A DNA stretch of 64,000 bases from Paramecium pentaurelia (Eukaryota > Ciliophora > Oligohymenophorea > Peniculida > Parameciidae): contig CAJJDO010000049.1 of the NCBI GenBank assembly GCA_905183005.1, forward strand, positions 63,856-127,855. The letters are read 5' to 3'. Positions 23,001 to 35,817 of the stretch are shown one piece after another (within the stretch, counting starts at the first letter, position 1; every line of letters begins with the position of its first letter). The position numbers and the translations under genes were made by a program. The notes under the pieces were generated by a model. It was not told the DNA's origin. It worked only from the letters and a program-made list of their open reading frames with translations, and ran no database searches.

Positions 23001-26000
23001 AAATTATAAATAAAATAAGAGAATTAAAATTTAAGTGAATCTAGTTCATAAAATGTTTTAGATTTGAAGATATTAGATTAATAGAAATGGCTTAAATCAA
23101 TTTTGATTGGAATTGCTCATATTAATACTGATTTAATTACAATATATATTGTAATATCTTGTGTACTGTATTTAAGATCAATAGCTGCATTCATATTGTT
23201 GACTTTATATTTAAGTTATTTTTATAGAGTACATAATAAAATTTTAGATATTCTTGAAGAATAATAAAGCTTATCAAAACTATAAACATGTAAAAATTTA
23301 TAATGATTTAGAAATTTATTTATTGAAATAATTATATCTTTAGTTTGCTTCAGATATATCTCATATTGATGAACCAAAGAAAATTAAAAGATTGAATGAT
23401 GAAATTAAATTATTACGCTTAAATACTAGAATCAAACTTAAAAGAAATATATGGTTATATTCCTTTTATTTTACTGCTTTTTGTATTTTCCTTTCATATT
23501 TATCTTAATTTTTATCAACTGAATCATTTACAGCAATTGTTGATCCTCCATTATGGGTTGATTATACAGTTCTTAGTTTTTTTATATTTGGAACATATTC
23601 AAGATAATATATAATTACAAATTAATGTTATTGTGGTTATGAATCAAATAATAATGATTGTAATGAGAATAATTATGTTTAAACTGAATCAAATATGTGG
23701 TAGGTTTCATGGTTTTATTTATTTTTATTGTTTGTTAATGTTATTGATACTGCTTGTACAAAGATTTTAGAAGATGATTTAACTAAAAGTATAGAAAATT
23801 TATAAGAAACTTAAGAATTGAATTAAATTGAGGAATCAAGAATTTAAAATTAATCTTATGAAGAAAGTAAAGAAATATTTGATTAAAAATATGATTTTAT
23901 CATTTTTGTTAAAAGTCATAGTGAATATAATTCATTTGATAGAGAAGTGTTAATTTTGAATTACTTTAAAAATAAAAGTAGATTTGTTAAGATTTTACTT
24001 TATGAATCATTATTTAAGATATTTTAAAGATTCCTTATTTTACTTTATTTATCAAATACTTTACTTGTTAATACTATATTTTCATTATTCTACTTAATAA
24101 TATCTATTATTTTATTTTAAATGAGTGCTACTGTTAAAAATACAAAAATGTTAAATTCTATAGCAATATTTTCAATCTTATTTTAATATTTCCTTTATTT
24201 ATTAAATTGGACTCCATCAAAAGATGATATTCCTTAATTGAACAATCTTAATATTTCTCCAGAAGATTTTAATATAATGGCTAAAACAAATTTATCTGAT
24301 TATTGGTTAGCCTTTTTAGGATTTGAAAGTACAGAAATTATGGATTGTGATTAATTAAATGAAAGTGCTTTTAAAAATATGAAATGTGAAACTAATAAAT
24401 TGTTAAATATTGTTATTGTATTTAATTGTCTTATAGTATCCTTTATTTATTTATATTTTTTAATGCTTGAATGGTTTTGTAATCAAATTTATAGATAATC
24501 AATTAAAATGAAGAATGAATATATTATTTGTAAAAAAGTACTTACTAATCACAATGATAGTTAGATTGTTATTACTTATAATCTATGGAGATAAAAGAAT
24601 TATAGTTTTAGACATGTATTGATATAAACAATTACTATGAATTATCATTTAATTCTCTTTGGATTTGTATTGTTATTATGTGAAATGAATAGATCAATTT
24701 TTAATCTTTTTTAATTACTTATAGTTATTGGATTTTTATACGTAGCAGAATTCCATTTTAAATGGCCTTATGCAACTACTGAAAGAAGAAAAATTAAAGC
24801 CTTTTATCAGGCTATATTTACATTATCTGCTATTATAATTGCTCTATTTACTTTATTGAAAGTCCCAACCTTTTTGGAATAATGTGTTAATACTTCATAA
24901 TTTAGAATAGATGTAGGAAATGGATTGGAGTTTTATTGTATGGAAGCATTTAGTTTAAAAATTGATGGATAGATATTCTTAATATTCTTTATATCATTGT
25001 ATTTTGATTTATAGTAATCCAATCATATGAAAACTACATAAGTTAATTATTAATAAAAATTAAAATTAAGATCTAAAATGGTTTCAAGAGGTCTTGCCTA
25101 TAATTATAATTATTTATAATATAAATAAATATTGTAATTGTAAGAAGAGAAAAACATATTAAATCAAATATCAGATACAATAGAAAAGAAGATGATAATT
25201 TGGAAGAAAAGAGTAAGGGAAATATAGTTGAAATAATTAGAAAAAGAAAATTCACTTAATATTCAATAATAATAATATCCTCAATTAACTGCAAGCTTTA
25301 TGACTGAACCAGAAGTTTAAATACCAACAGACTAATCATTTTTTAGGAAAATATACATCAAAATGATTATTTGGATGAGAAATGATAATTAATAAATCAA
25401 ATTTATGCCATTTCATATTTTAATGGATTACATTCTTTAATAAAATAAAAGACTATAAAGACATGTATTTATCAAAATTGAGAATCATTTGATGAATGAT
25501 ACTACAATTTATGAGGAAGAAATAAAAACACTTGAAAAAATATACAGAAGATTTTATCAAGAGATTGGTAATAATAAAGATAAATTAAATGATATGATTT
25601 TGGATATGATTATTTAAAAAGCTATGGAAAAGTATAAGAAATTGTATAAACCTTATAAAGGTTAATAATATAATAAATATTTGAATTAATAATAAATAAA
25701 TTATTAATTAAGTAAAGAACTTAGATTTGTACATATTGTAGATGAAAAAGAGAGAATAATTTTAGAGTAAACTAAATAAAAATATCCAATAAATAAGTTA
25801 ATTTAAATGAAAACATTAAACTTATTTAGTTTATTTTTATAAGATATTTTTAAATATTGTTTAATAAATTGGGATACAATAACTAATATAATAATTATTT
25901 GTTATTATTTCAAGAATTATGCTCTTTTAGGAATGATATTGCCAATAATTATGTTTGTTTGGGGTTTGATAGATGTAAATTCTAAGATATTTTGGATAAT

Positions 26001-28508
26001 ATCATATTCATTATACTTTTTTATTATCTTAATGATATTTGTTGATTCAATGTATGGAGTAGCTTATAGTAAGTCAGATATATCTGAATAATATATTCCA
26101 TGGTATTATATATTAGATAATAGTAATACATTTGGATTGTTTTATGAAATATTTACTATTTGGTTAATTACATTTTAAGTATTTTTGCAAAAGTCTTTTG
26201 GCATATTTGATTTCCCTTTTACTTAGATTGAAAATATCTTTTAAGGTTATATTAGATTGAAATTAAACAATTTTAATAAAGATATGGTAGAAGAGATAGT
26301 ATAAGAATCAGAAGTATAAAGATCAAGATCAAAGTCAGAAATAGGTAGAATTGAGAATCCAGAAATAGAGAGAATTGAATTGGAAAATTAAATATAAGGA
26401 AGATCATATTTAGAAAAATCAGGGATGGAAGTTGAACCTGAAAGTATAATGTTATAAATAGGTAATGATTTAGAGAGAAAAATTGCAGCAAATCCTGATA
26501 TCTTAAGTGATAAATATTAACCTGGATTTTTTGAGAAAATAATGTCTTATGAATATGCAAGACCAGGAAAAGATCTTTATTTATATATAGCTTTTATTTA
26601 AGTAATCTTATTTTTGTATATGCTATTTTTTTTTAATTTTATGATGGGAAAATAATAAAGTATTGAAGGATATTTAAAATATAATTAAGTACCAGCTCAA
26701 TTAGTATTGGCATTAGTATTTTAAATGTTATTTATGATGGTTGAAAGATATATTGAATTAAGAGGAGATTAAAAATATATTAATGCTAAAGAAAAAACAG
26801 TTTATAAAAGTAAATACAAAACTTAGTTTATTTAAAAGTATATATTACAAGTAGTTATTCTATCATTAGTATACTTTTTTGTTTATTGCTATTTGTTGAA
26901 ACTTTGGAGCAAAACTACAGAGAACTATGAAGAATATAATACATCTATTGTAATATATTTTATTTTATTTTGTGCTTATTTTTATTTATCTTCCCTTTAA
27001 CTTAGATATGGATATAGAGAATTGAAGGTAAGAAATCAATTTTTATATGTGTATAATTCAATTAGTTATTATTTTGCATTAATATTGTATTCAATTCCAT
27101 TTTTATATGATTTAAAAGTATTGATGGATTGGACTTGTTTAAATACATCACTTGATATTTATTAATGGTTTATTCTAGAAGATATTTAAAGATAAATGTT
27201 TTTTACTAAAATATCTTCACAAAAAGTAATGAAAAGATAATTAGGATTATAAATTTCAAAGATTAGTAAATTAATTTACTTTTTCTTTGTTATTTTTATA
27301 TTAATTTGTATTTTAGGTCCTTTAATTTTGTTTTCTGCTCTTAATCCTGCTACATAAAATAATCCTATTGTTAGTGGAACTTTCGAAATTAATTTAGTTA
27401 ATGTAGACACCAATTTAAATGTTCAATTTTATGAATCAAGTCAATTATTTGGTTTAGATTTACCTATTATGAGAGATTATGATGAAATTAAAGCTTTAAT
27501 TAAATAAGAAAAAATAACTAAATAATAAATAGATAATTCAGGAGGAATCTAAAGATTTTAATTATCAGACTTTTCAAATTCAAAATGGTAAGTCTCACTT
27601 CCACTTTATAATTAATTAATTAGAGAATTAAATTAAACTATATCCTAAAAAGAAAACTATAATTTCATGTTTAATGTAACCTTTACTTTTCGAAGACTTT
27701 TCTAATTTATCTTACCAACCGTATATAAATTTTCATATCCTTATAATCCTCTAATAAATGGAGAAAATGGAACAGTAGGATTAGGAATAGATTAACTCAA
27801 ATATATAAAACATGCTGCAATGGATTGTGATTCATCAGGTATTATGTTACCAAATTTTTATATTGATGCTATTAGAATTTATTAAAGTTCAGCAACAAAA
27901 TATAATACAACTCCTATTTATGGAAAGGATATTCATACAGCATAAAATGTGTTTTTAAATATTAATTGTTCTTATGGAAGTACAAATCCACTTTAAGGAG
28001 TATCTAATTGGGAATTTCAATATGCTGGTAATAATAGCTTATTTTCTAATTCATCTAATATAACTTTGGCTGATGGATTATTATATTTTGTAATTTGTGA
28101 TAATTTTTCAGCCTTAACATATGGATTGAGTGTTATAACTATTTATACAACAATTATTCTTCTTATTGCTAAATGGATTAGAAGCACATTCTCTTCGCAA
28201 GTATTTATGTTAGAATTTACAAAAATGGTTTAACCAGATGATCTATTATCAATATGTTAGGCTGTATCTGTAGCAAGGCAACTTTAAAATTATAGAAAGT
28301 ATAATTTATCATCTATATAATTTTTAGAGAAAATTTATTATATTTTGAGTTGATTGATATCTTACGCTCTCCAGAATTAGTGAAGGCAATGACAGGTGCT
28401 TGGTCAGAAAAGTTTGATTCTTAATAAAATAATTAAAACCAAATTGATGTCAAAGGCTTATAAAATTAGAAACAGACTAATGAAGAATCAAAATTAAAGT
28501 AAGACTGA
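20050..28508 (+). CDS. PIEZO: Piezo-type mechanosensitive ion channel
   Basis: About 8.5 kb, roughly 2,700 residues, with many 20-30-nt introns (for example GTAATT...GTAAG near 20602, GTTAAAG...TTCAG near 22509, 29 nt near 28291). The N-terminal two thirds consist of repeated multi-helix hydrophobic units separated by charged linkers, as in the Piezo blade. The C-terminus has family landmarks: VLMDWTCLNTSLDIYQWFILEDI (compare the DW...TSLSL..W..EDI pattern), a GPLILFS inner segment, a large extracellular cap (about 27350-28080) rich in N-glycosylation sites, a last helix (LSVITIYTTIILLIAKWI) and the cytosolic ELIDILRSPELVKAMTGAW. It is a trimeric stretch-gated cation channel in the family; mechanosensing at the cell surface or cilia is inferred. 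Confidence 0.93.
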
Positions 28509-28907
28509 TTGTCTTTATTATATTATTTACCCTGAGTTTTATTACTATATTTAATTTAAATTTTAAAGAGTTTCTCTTGAATGATTTCTTATTTCATAAA
28601 ATTAAAGGATATTCTAAAGTTAATATGCATTTATAATAAAATTATTTTTATGAATAGTATAATTATAAATTTAATATAGTTAGGTGTCTATTATTTTGTA
28701 TAGTTTTATTTCCATATATAAATATGATTATATTTTTATATAATAAACAATACATCTTATTAAATCTTATAAAAAATGTTAATTTTCTAATATCTTATAT
28801 ATTAGAAATTTAACATTTTTATAGTATTCATTTTCAACTTTTAATAATTATTAGAAAAGAATTGTATAAATAATAATGAGTTTTTTTAAATATTTATTTT
28901 TTTAATA
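28509..28907. other. Intergenic, AT-rich
   Basis: About 400 bp of very AT-rich spacer between Piezo and the kinase gene. No coherent frame, repeat or RNA gene was seen. Confidence 0.6.
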
Positions 28908-30003
28908 ATGTCACAGATCTCAAAATATTAATTATAAGGAAAGGTTGGATCTGGAGTTTATGGAGATGTTTATAAAGCTATAAATACATAAACAGGAAAG
29001 ATTGTTGCAATAAAGAAGATTAAAAAGCAAGTTTTTTATTAAAATAAATATGATAGTCATAAGATTAAGGGATATCTACTGTAGCTTTGAGAGAAACATC
29101 AATATTGTAAACAGTGTAAAGTGAAAATATAGTAAAGTAAGAATTAAAATGAAAAAAGATTGATTGAAATTGAATATGTTTAAGGATGCATAAGATTAGT
29201 TATGGAATTCTATGATGTTGATTTGGATACATATCTGAAATAAAATAGATTAGAGTTAAATAAGATTTAAGTAATCTTGTGAAAGTATTGTAAATAGGAA
29301 ATTTTATATGGCATTCTAAAAGGGATGAATGAATGTCATAAAAAGAAATGTATGCATAGAGACTTGAAGCCTTAAAACATATTAATTAGTTAGGATGGTA
29401 TATAAGAAAATTAATTTCTCAGGTAAAGTTAAAATAGGAGATTTTGGGATGGCTCGATCTTTTCAATAAGTACCAGGATCTTATACATATGAAGTGATAA
29501 CTCTTTGGTATAGGCCACCAGAGTTATTGCTTCAAACTTCTGGTTATACAACAGCAATAGATGTTTGGTCTATTGGATGTATATTTGCTCAAATGGTACT
29601 AAGAACACCTTTATTTGCTGGAGACAGTGAGATTTAATAGATGAAATTGATATGTGAAAACATATAATTGAATTAGGATAATGCATAAGTTTTATCTGTA
29701 TTTCAATTTAAATAATTTGTAGAATTCTTTATTTTAAAATTAATTGGATTAGAAGTTAGAATAGAAATTTAAGAATACATGTATTACTTAAGATGGTTTG
29801 GATTTATTAAAGGTAAATGTTTAATAATATTGATTTAAGAAATTCTTATAATTGAATCCAACTGATAGAATTTCTTGTCATGAAGCTCTTAGACATGTAA
29901 TCATTATATCATATTGAAGCCATTCTTTAATAATTTCTAAGAGCCAGATATTATGAATTAAAATATGGATATATTATCAGAATATTTTAGAGTTTAGTAA
30001 TGA
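28908..30003 (+). CDS. Cyclin-dependent-kinase-like protein kinase
   Basis: Glycine loop GSGVYGDVYKA, catalytic lysine VAIKKI, a PSTAIRE-like helix GISTVALRETSIL, the catalytic loop HRDLKPQNIL, DFGMAR, and the CDK T-loop end YTYEVITLWYRPPELLL followed by AIDVWSIGCIFAQM. The C-lobe ends with LLKKFLQLNPTDRISCHEALRHPFF. About eight or nine short introns are needed, and the segment after FAGDSEIQQMKLI is poorly resolved. The residue equivalent to CDK2 Thr14 is Val while Tyr15 is kept, and Ser may replace Thr160. It is probably a cyclin-dependent kinase of ciliate type; the exact subfamily and cyclin are unknown. Confidence 0.85.
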
Positions 30004-30617
30004 TAAAGAAATTTGGTTTCAATTTAGGATGATTCCTTAAATTAAATAATTCAAATATCGAAAAATATATATATATAACATATTTAAAAAATAAGAATTG
30101 ATTGTTAATAAGGTCTTTCAAATATAATAAGAGTGATGATAGACTCAATATTAAATTTCAATATATTTAATTAATTGTTTAAGTTTCATATGAGTTAAGG
30201 ATTTATTTAATTAAATTTAAAATATATTTTTTTTAAACTTTAATCCAAATTTTTAATCTTTGTGAAATTAATATTCTATTTTATATAAATATTCGTGTAT
30301 TAAGAATTAAGCATGGAAATAAATATAATAGAGTTAATATTAATAATATAATAAGATAGTTTAATGTGAATTAGAATGATTATATCAAATATTTTATCTT
30401 AACATATTATAAATATTAAATAGAAGCTTTATTATTATATAGTTGCTATCAAGGGAGAAGTTAAATTTAATAGAACATATAGAATTGCTATTTCGGTTTT
30501 GGCTATATTTAATAAAGTATATACAAATATTATACGCCACAAATGGGGGATTATAAAGATTCTAAATATTTAACTTGAAAGCTAATTAAATGACTTTATT
30601 AATAAATATTTTAATAA
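30004..30617. other. Intergenic, AT-rich
   Basis: About 610 bp between two plus-strand genes. A more complex stretch at about 30450-30560 (contains CGCCACAAATGGGGGA) is less AT-rich than its surroundings, but I could not fold it into a known small RNA. No coding frame is convincing. Confidence 0.5.
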
Positions 30618-31291
30618 ATGGCTACCACTCTTGAATCAATAAAAAAAGAAATAATTGCATAAAAAGAAGCTTAGAATGGAGAATTAGAAGATTTAGATAT
30701 TGAAGGAATAGCAATTGGTCAATTTGATAATCAATCAGCAAATCTAATTCAATAACATTAGAATCTTATAAGTTTGAGTCTTGTTGAATGCAAACTCAAA
30801 AACTTGGAAGGATTCCCTAAATTGAATAATTTGGAAAATCTAATTTTGGAGGCAAATCAATTAGATGGATAAGCTATATCTTACATAAGCAAAAATTTCA
30901 AGTAATTAGCATGTTTAAGTCTTGCAGATAATAAAATTTCTACATTTGAAGTAAGATATCACAATTAAATAATAGGATGTAGAGCCTTTGAAATAACTAA
31001 AGTAATTACAACAGTTAGATTTGGCAGACAATCCAATTACACAACTTCCTGGATATTTCAATAAAGTTTTCTAGCTCATTCCATCTTTATAAGTGTTGGA
31101 CAATAAGGATAAAGACGGATAAGAAATTGAACTTTCTGTAATATTAATTTCTATAAATTCATTAGAGTGGTGAAGACGAACTAGATGAATCTGATGATTA
31201 AGGAGGTAAAGAAGGAGATGAGGATGAAGAAGATGAATTTGATGAAGATGATGAATCTGATCCTAAACCAGTTAAGAAGACTAAGAAATGA
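30618..31291 (+). CDS. ANP32-like leucine-rich acidic nuclear protein
   Basis: About 206 residues with introns of 25 and 28 nt. Leucine-rich repeats come first (LISLSLVECKLKNLEGFPKLNNLENLILEANQL, LACLSLADNKIST, LKQLQQLDLADNPI), then the LRR cap (FNKVFQLIPSLQVLDNKDKDG) whose VLDNKDKDGQE matches ANP32 proteins. A strongly acidic Glu/Asp tail follows, ending in a basic KPVKKTKK patch that could be a nuclear signal. ANP32 proteins act as histone chaperones, phosphatase inhibitors and RNA-export factors in the nucleus. Confidence 0.88.
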
Positions 31292-31347
31292 AGTTAAATT
31301 GTTCTTTATAGTTCATTTATAAAATAAGTTTTATAATATTTTAAATA

Positions 31348-31941
31348 ATGATAAAAAATTAAGGAGCAATGCTAGCTGGCATTGAATAGAAATTTAACAA
31401 TAAGATCAAATCATTATAGAGTTAATAATTAGATCCCTTTATAATTATAAATGGAAATGTGTAAAATATAGATTATAATGACGATATACAAAGAGAGAAG
31501 GCATTCTATGAATTTGCATTAAGCAACTTAAATAAATTTAAAAAAGCTAATTAAAATATCTAATTCATCAGAATTGATTAGGAATTTTTATTTAAGAAAA
31601 TAGGGGAAGTAGTTGTAAATCCTATTGTTAAATCTGCAGTACATGTTAAAAATGTAGAAGAAAAAGAATTGAATTAATAAGGAAAGAAAATATAAACACT
31701 TCTTACTGCTAAAAAATCAAATTAATAAAAACATGAAAAAATTATAGAAGAAATACGAAAGGCTATGAAGAAAAAACCAGTTGATGAAATAGATAAGGAT
31801 GAAATATAAGACATTGAACAAAAATAAAAGTAGCCATTACATAATTTAAAAAAAGGAATTAAAAAGAAGAAAACAAAAAGACTTGGAAAATTAGCTAGAT
31901 TACATAAAAGGTTAAAAATAAACAGTAGAAAATAAAAATGA
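31348..31941 (+). CDS. EBP2: EBP2-like rRNA-processing protein
   Basis: Intronless, 197 residues. DIQREKAFYEFALSNLNKFKKANQ followed by FIRIDQEFLFKKIGEVV fits the EBP2 core (RELxFYxQAL...FxRPxDYxAEMVK), although the RPDDYY part is diverged. The N-terminus MLAGIEQKFN and a basic lysine-rich C-terminus (KKGIKKKKTKRLGKLARLHKRLK) also fit. EBP2 is a nucleolar factor for 60S subunit assembly and 27S pre-rRNA processing. Assigned by pattern; shorter than the yeast or human homologues. Confidence 0.65.
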
Positions 31942-32757
31942 TTAAGGATATGTATTTATTTTATTCATTTTTCAAAAATAAACAATAATAAGAATATTAT
32001 CATAGTTTTCAAACTTAAATTCCAATTTTATTTGAATTGAAAAATAAGTATTTATTAATCATGGTTATTTAATTTCTTTTGTTTATATGTAATTTTAAAC
32101 AACCATTTTCTAAATAATTATCATATTTCTTATATTTAATTTCAATTTCAAATTAAGTTAAATTTTAGAATGAAAGTAAAAGTTACTATAGTAAGATTTA
32201 AGTGCCAATATATACTCTTTATATAATCATTGAAATTCAATTCATTCCAGATTTATCTCTAATAAAATTACTAAATCACATAATAATATTCAAATTGAAA
32301 TATTTAGTATCTATTATTAATTATGCTCTTTATTTTCATTAAAAAAGAATAACAATACTTGATTTTCAATTAAATATCTTTACATAAACTATTTTATATA
32401 ACTTTTTAATATTTCCCCTATACCAACTTATGTTAGAATTTATGCATCATATTTCTGATTTATGATATAATAGTAACTTAACTCTAATTGAAAGAATATA
32501 AGTCTATTTCTGCTCATCTCCAAATAGCTTAAATATTGATGAGAGTGTTTAATGATTTATAAAATAAGTATGTCTATAAATAATAATTACAAAATGTATA
32601 TTCATAAAATATTATTTCAAACACTTAAAGTTTAAAGGATATATTTTAAAGTAAACTTTAAAATTTTTAAATAGAAAATAAAAGAGTATTAGGCTTTAAG
32701 GATATTGAAATAATTAAAATTGATTAATGTATGATTTTGTATTGTATGTGTGTATTT
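31942..32757. other. Mostly non-coding, one doubtful ORF
   Basis: About 815 bp between convergent genes. The only candidate is on the minus strand from ATG 32517 to TGA 32290 (75 codons, starting MSRNRLIFFQLELSYYYI). It has reasonable composition, but no recognised domain and no clear continuation. I would not call it a gene without transcript evidence. Confidence 0.35.
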
Positions 32758-33191
32758 TCAAGCTCTGTTTGGATAGAGGAATACTCTGAGGGTTGATCCA
32801 ATAGCTCTTGGTGGGAGATTTCTACCGAAACGAGCAATCACAACTCCATTTGCTCCATGTGATTTACTAATACGACCCCAAATAGTCTGAATTAAATTAA
32901 TTCATACTCTGAATTTTGTGTTGTTCTAAAGTGTATGGGCCTTATAAATGTATGCAACTCTCTTTCCCCAGTAGAATCTGCTTGAAGCAACATCTTCAAC
33001 ATGTTGAATTTTGAGCAATGCTTAATTCTCATTTTATTAAACCTTTGATCTTCTGAAACCTGTAAATGCAGCCTTAACCCATAATCTAAATTTAGTATTC
33101 AACTCTACCTCACTGGTGCACTTTTATTAGTTGTCTTAACTTTCTTTACAGATTTTGTTGCTTCCTTCTTTTAATCAGCTTGACCCTTCAT
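32758..33191 (-). CDS. RPL35A: 60S ribosomal protein eL33 (L35A)
   Basis: 129 residues with two introns, of 23 nt (after APVR) and 21 nt (GTATGAATTAATTTAATTCAG). After a lysine-rich start (MKGQADQKKEATK), the eL33 core is obvious: LWVKAAFTGFRRSK, NQALLKIQHVEDVASRFYWG, KRVAYIYKAHT, TIWGRISKSHGANGVVIARF, RNLPPRAIGSTLRVFLYPNRA. The last two blocks are the family signature. It is a structural protein of the large ribosomal subunit. The exons are richer in GC than neighbouring genes, as expected for high expression. Confidence 0.97.
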
Positions 33192-33307
33192 TAATTAAAA
33201 TCTTTGTTATTTTTTTATTTAAAAATTAAACCATAATACTTATAATATATATTGAATTTATAGCACATCTTATAAAATATATATATATTTATAGATATAA
33301 ATTTCAT

Positions 33308-34775
33308 TCATTCATTTAAAGAATTTGAAATAGATGTAGTTGTTTATTAAGGGAATCGTTTTTGTGGTTCAATCTACAATTCACTATAATTTAAATCTTA
33401 TTAAAGTCCAAGAACTATTTAATATGATTTTGGAGACTTTGCAAAATCATAATCTATTGAATAGATTTTATCTCCAATATCCTCATTTTAGATTAATTAT
33501 TATGTATAGTTCTCTCCAGAATTTAAGTGTTCACTTTTTGGTATGGATATATCATAAATTGGACAATTCAAACATTTATTGAAAATTGATTACAAAACAT
33601 AACTATCTTGTTCATTTGTTATAATTCCACTACAAATCAGGATTTCTAAAAATCTTTTGTAATGCATTTTTATTTGGCTCAATTCTTTTAAATCTTCTTA
33701 TTTCATTAAATTAATGCATAAACAACAAGATAACAATGATGATTACTATATTATTTTCATTAAACTAATAAAATCCTCTTAATCATATTGACTAAATCTC
33801 TTTAATTCTTTAATTAAAAATATTAAAGTGCAAAATAGTTTAGCTTAATCAATAGTATTATTATTTCTTCCTTCAATTCCTTTCTAATAAATTAAACATT
33901 TCAAAACATGAGTAATCACATTTCCTTATTAATATTTTGTTAGATTCATTATTAACTCTGTATTTTCTACTGTTAAATTAAATCCTTTTTTTTAATTGAT
34001 ATTATTGCTTAACATCATATATTGTGATTTTTCAAAACCTGTCTTTTTCTAATCCCTTTATTTTAACACTATGGCATTTCTATTTTAAGATAGTCTGAGA
34101 ATCTTATTAATCCAAAATTCACTTTCATATTTCTATATAAAAGCTTCATTCATTTAAGAACTTATTGAAAATATATCTTAAATTGGATTGCCTTATAATT
34201 TTATTAGGAATGTAAATTTATCAATTTCGTTTGGTATCAATTTTAATAATTAAGAAACAGTATCAACTACTTGTTATCTACCCTCAGTAGAGTAATCTGG
34301 CATAAATATATATTAATCTACTAATGATAAACTTTTTTTTATTGAGAACTAGAATAATTTAAGACTTTAACCTTTCCAATTATTAATTCTGGCTTAGAAT
34401 ACTATTTAGATCTTTATTAAATATAATCTTGAATAACAGGATTTGGTGTAGATAAATAAATGATAAAATAGGATGCTTTAGATTCAATATAATTAATAAG
34501 TGCTAAAGAAGGATTCTATGTGATTAATACAACCACTTATTCATTTAATTCAGGAATTTATTGATGATATTAATCATCAATTTCACATAATTTCTCTTCA
34601 TTAAATTTGACTACAAAAGGAAATTAAGACTACTTTTAAATATTGAAAATACATCACTTCCTGAAATTATTCTAATTGGATCTTAAATTGAAAAATATTC
34701 ATCATATTAACTAAATTTTGATATTATTTTCATTGTAGGTTATTGACTTTCATCATAGTTGGATATTTCCATCAT
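33308..34775 (-). CDS. Unknown protein, about 474 residues
   Basis: Starts MMEISNYDESQQ; introns of 20 and 23 nt give a continuous frame to TGA 33308-33310. The first part looks globular (VVVLITQNPSLALINYIESKASYFIIYLSTPNP, SLSLVDQYIFMPDYSTEGRQQVV). The middle is helical (DTVSQLLKLIPNEIDKFTFLIKL), with a Cys cluster LLSCCLCINLM, and the tail is polar. No transmembrane segments. I do not recognise the family. Its start codon overlaps the stop of the gene upstream as ATGA, unusual in this genome, so the two may be one gene with an unresolved junction. Confidence 0.6.
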
Positions 34776-35752
34776 ATTTGTTATATATTATTATTCATTT
34801 ATTTCTTTTATACAGAATAATCTTTGCAGCCATCTAGTGAATGAACTCTTTTATGGTTTAACTTATTAATGAATAGATTATCTAAATCATAGAACTTATA
34901 CTTTGACAGGGAAGATTTTGTATAATGGGTAGAAGGATAACTCTTATTTTGCATATTTTTATAATTTATTTATTCATTCTATGCTTTTAAAATTGTAATT
35001 AAAATCTTCAATAACTTATTACTTAAATTATCTTATTATTAATATAAATTATTTTCATAATTTTATTGTCTTCGATTAAATAAATGGTACAATTGTTGAA
35101 TAAATTAAAAAATTTGAATTCTGATTTTTTAATAAATAAAATTAAGTATTTATGTCACTCTTTATCTCTTTATCTTCTATAACTAACAAATAATGCATCT
35201 AATTCAGCTTATATTTAATTATATATTTAGAGTAATTTATGATAATCCTTATTAATTTATATTAATTTTGTCTTCCAAGTATAGTCATTTTCTGCATCTT
35301 TTTGATATTCTTATTATTAAATGATTTCATTTAGTGATTCTATTTTTTGATCTTTCTCTCTCTTAATAAAATATCAAATAATTAATTATCTTTAGTAACT
35401 CTATCTAATCTATCTAATATTTCATTATTTAAATTTTCAGAGTTAATAATTTTATCCTTCATTAAATTTTATGTCTAAACTTAGAGTATATCTATTTTAT
35501 TTTATTGATCTTTTAGCTAATTCTCTAAATTAGTAATTATATTTGGTTTTTATTTAGTTTCCTCTCTTATTTAATCTATTTAAATTTGATATTTTATCAT
35601 TTTTAACAATCATAATTTTCAACATTGCATCTTAGATTTTCATTTGATTTCTTTAATTTCAATATTTCATTTGATTATTTTATATACAATTATTCTAAAC
35701 TATGATATTTGTTTTGTAAATTTTAGAAATCATATTGAAGTTTTACTATATC
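34772..35752 (-). CDS. Coiled-coil protein, 5' end unresolved
   Basis: A heptad-rich protein (YHSLEQLYIKQSNEILKLKK, NLENQLKDQQNKIDILQ, DQKIESLNEIIQQQEYQKD, IQAELDALFVSYRRQRDKE) continuing after an intron into QQNYENNLYQQQDNLSNKL and a basic tail, with TGA at 34772-34774. Introns of 32 nt and two of 38 nt (35362-35399 and 35121-35158) are required, longer than most here. No ATG could be found in frame at the 5' end; the frame is closed by TGA at 35753-35755. Possibly a basal-body or cytoskeletal component, judged only from its coiled coil and its neighbours. Confidence 0.5.
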
Positions 35753-35817
35753 TCAAGGAATTTATAAATACATATTTGTTATTCGTTAAATTATAATAAA
35801 TTAATTTTATAATATTA

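Noticed and set aside
33340..33582. 80-codon plus-strand ORF
   Set aside because: Antisense to the 3' end of the minus-strand gene ending at 33308, which has a continuous ciliate-code frame here.
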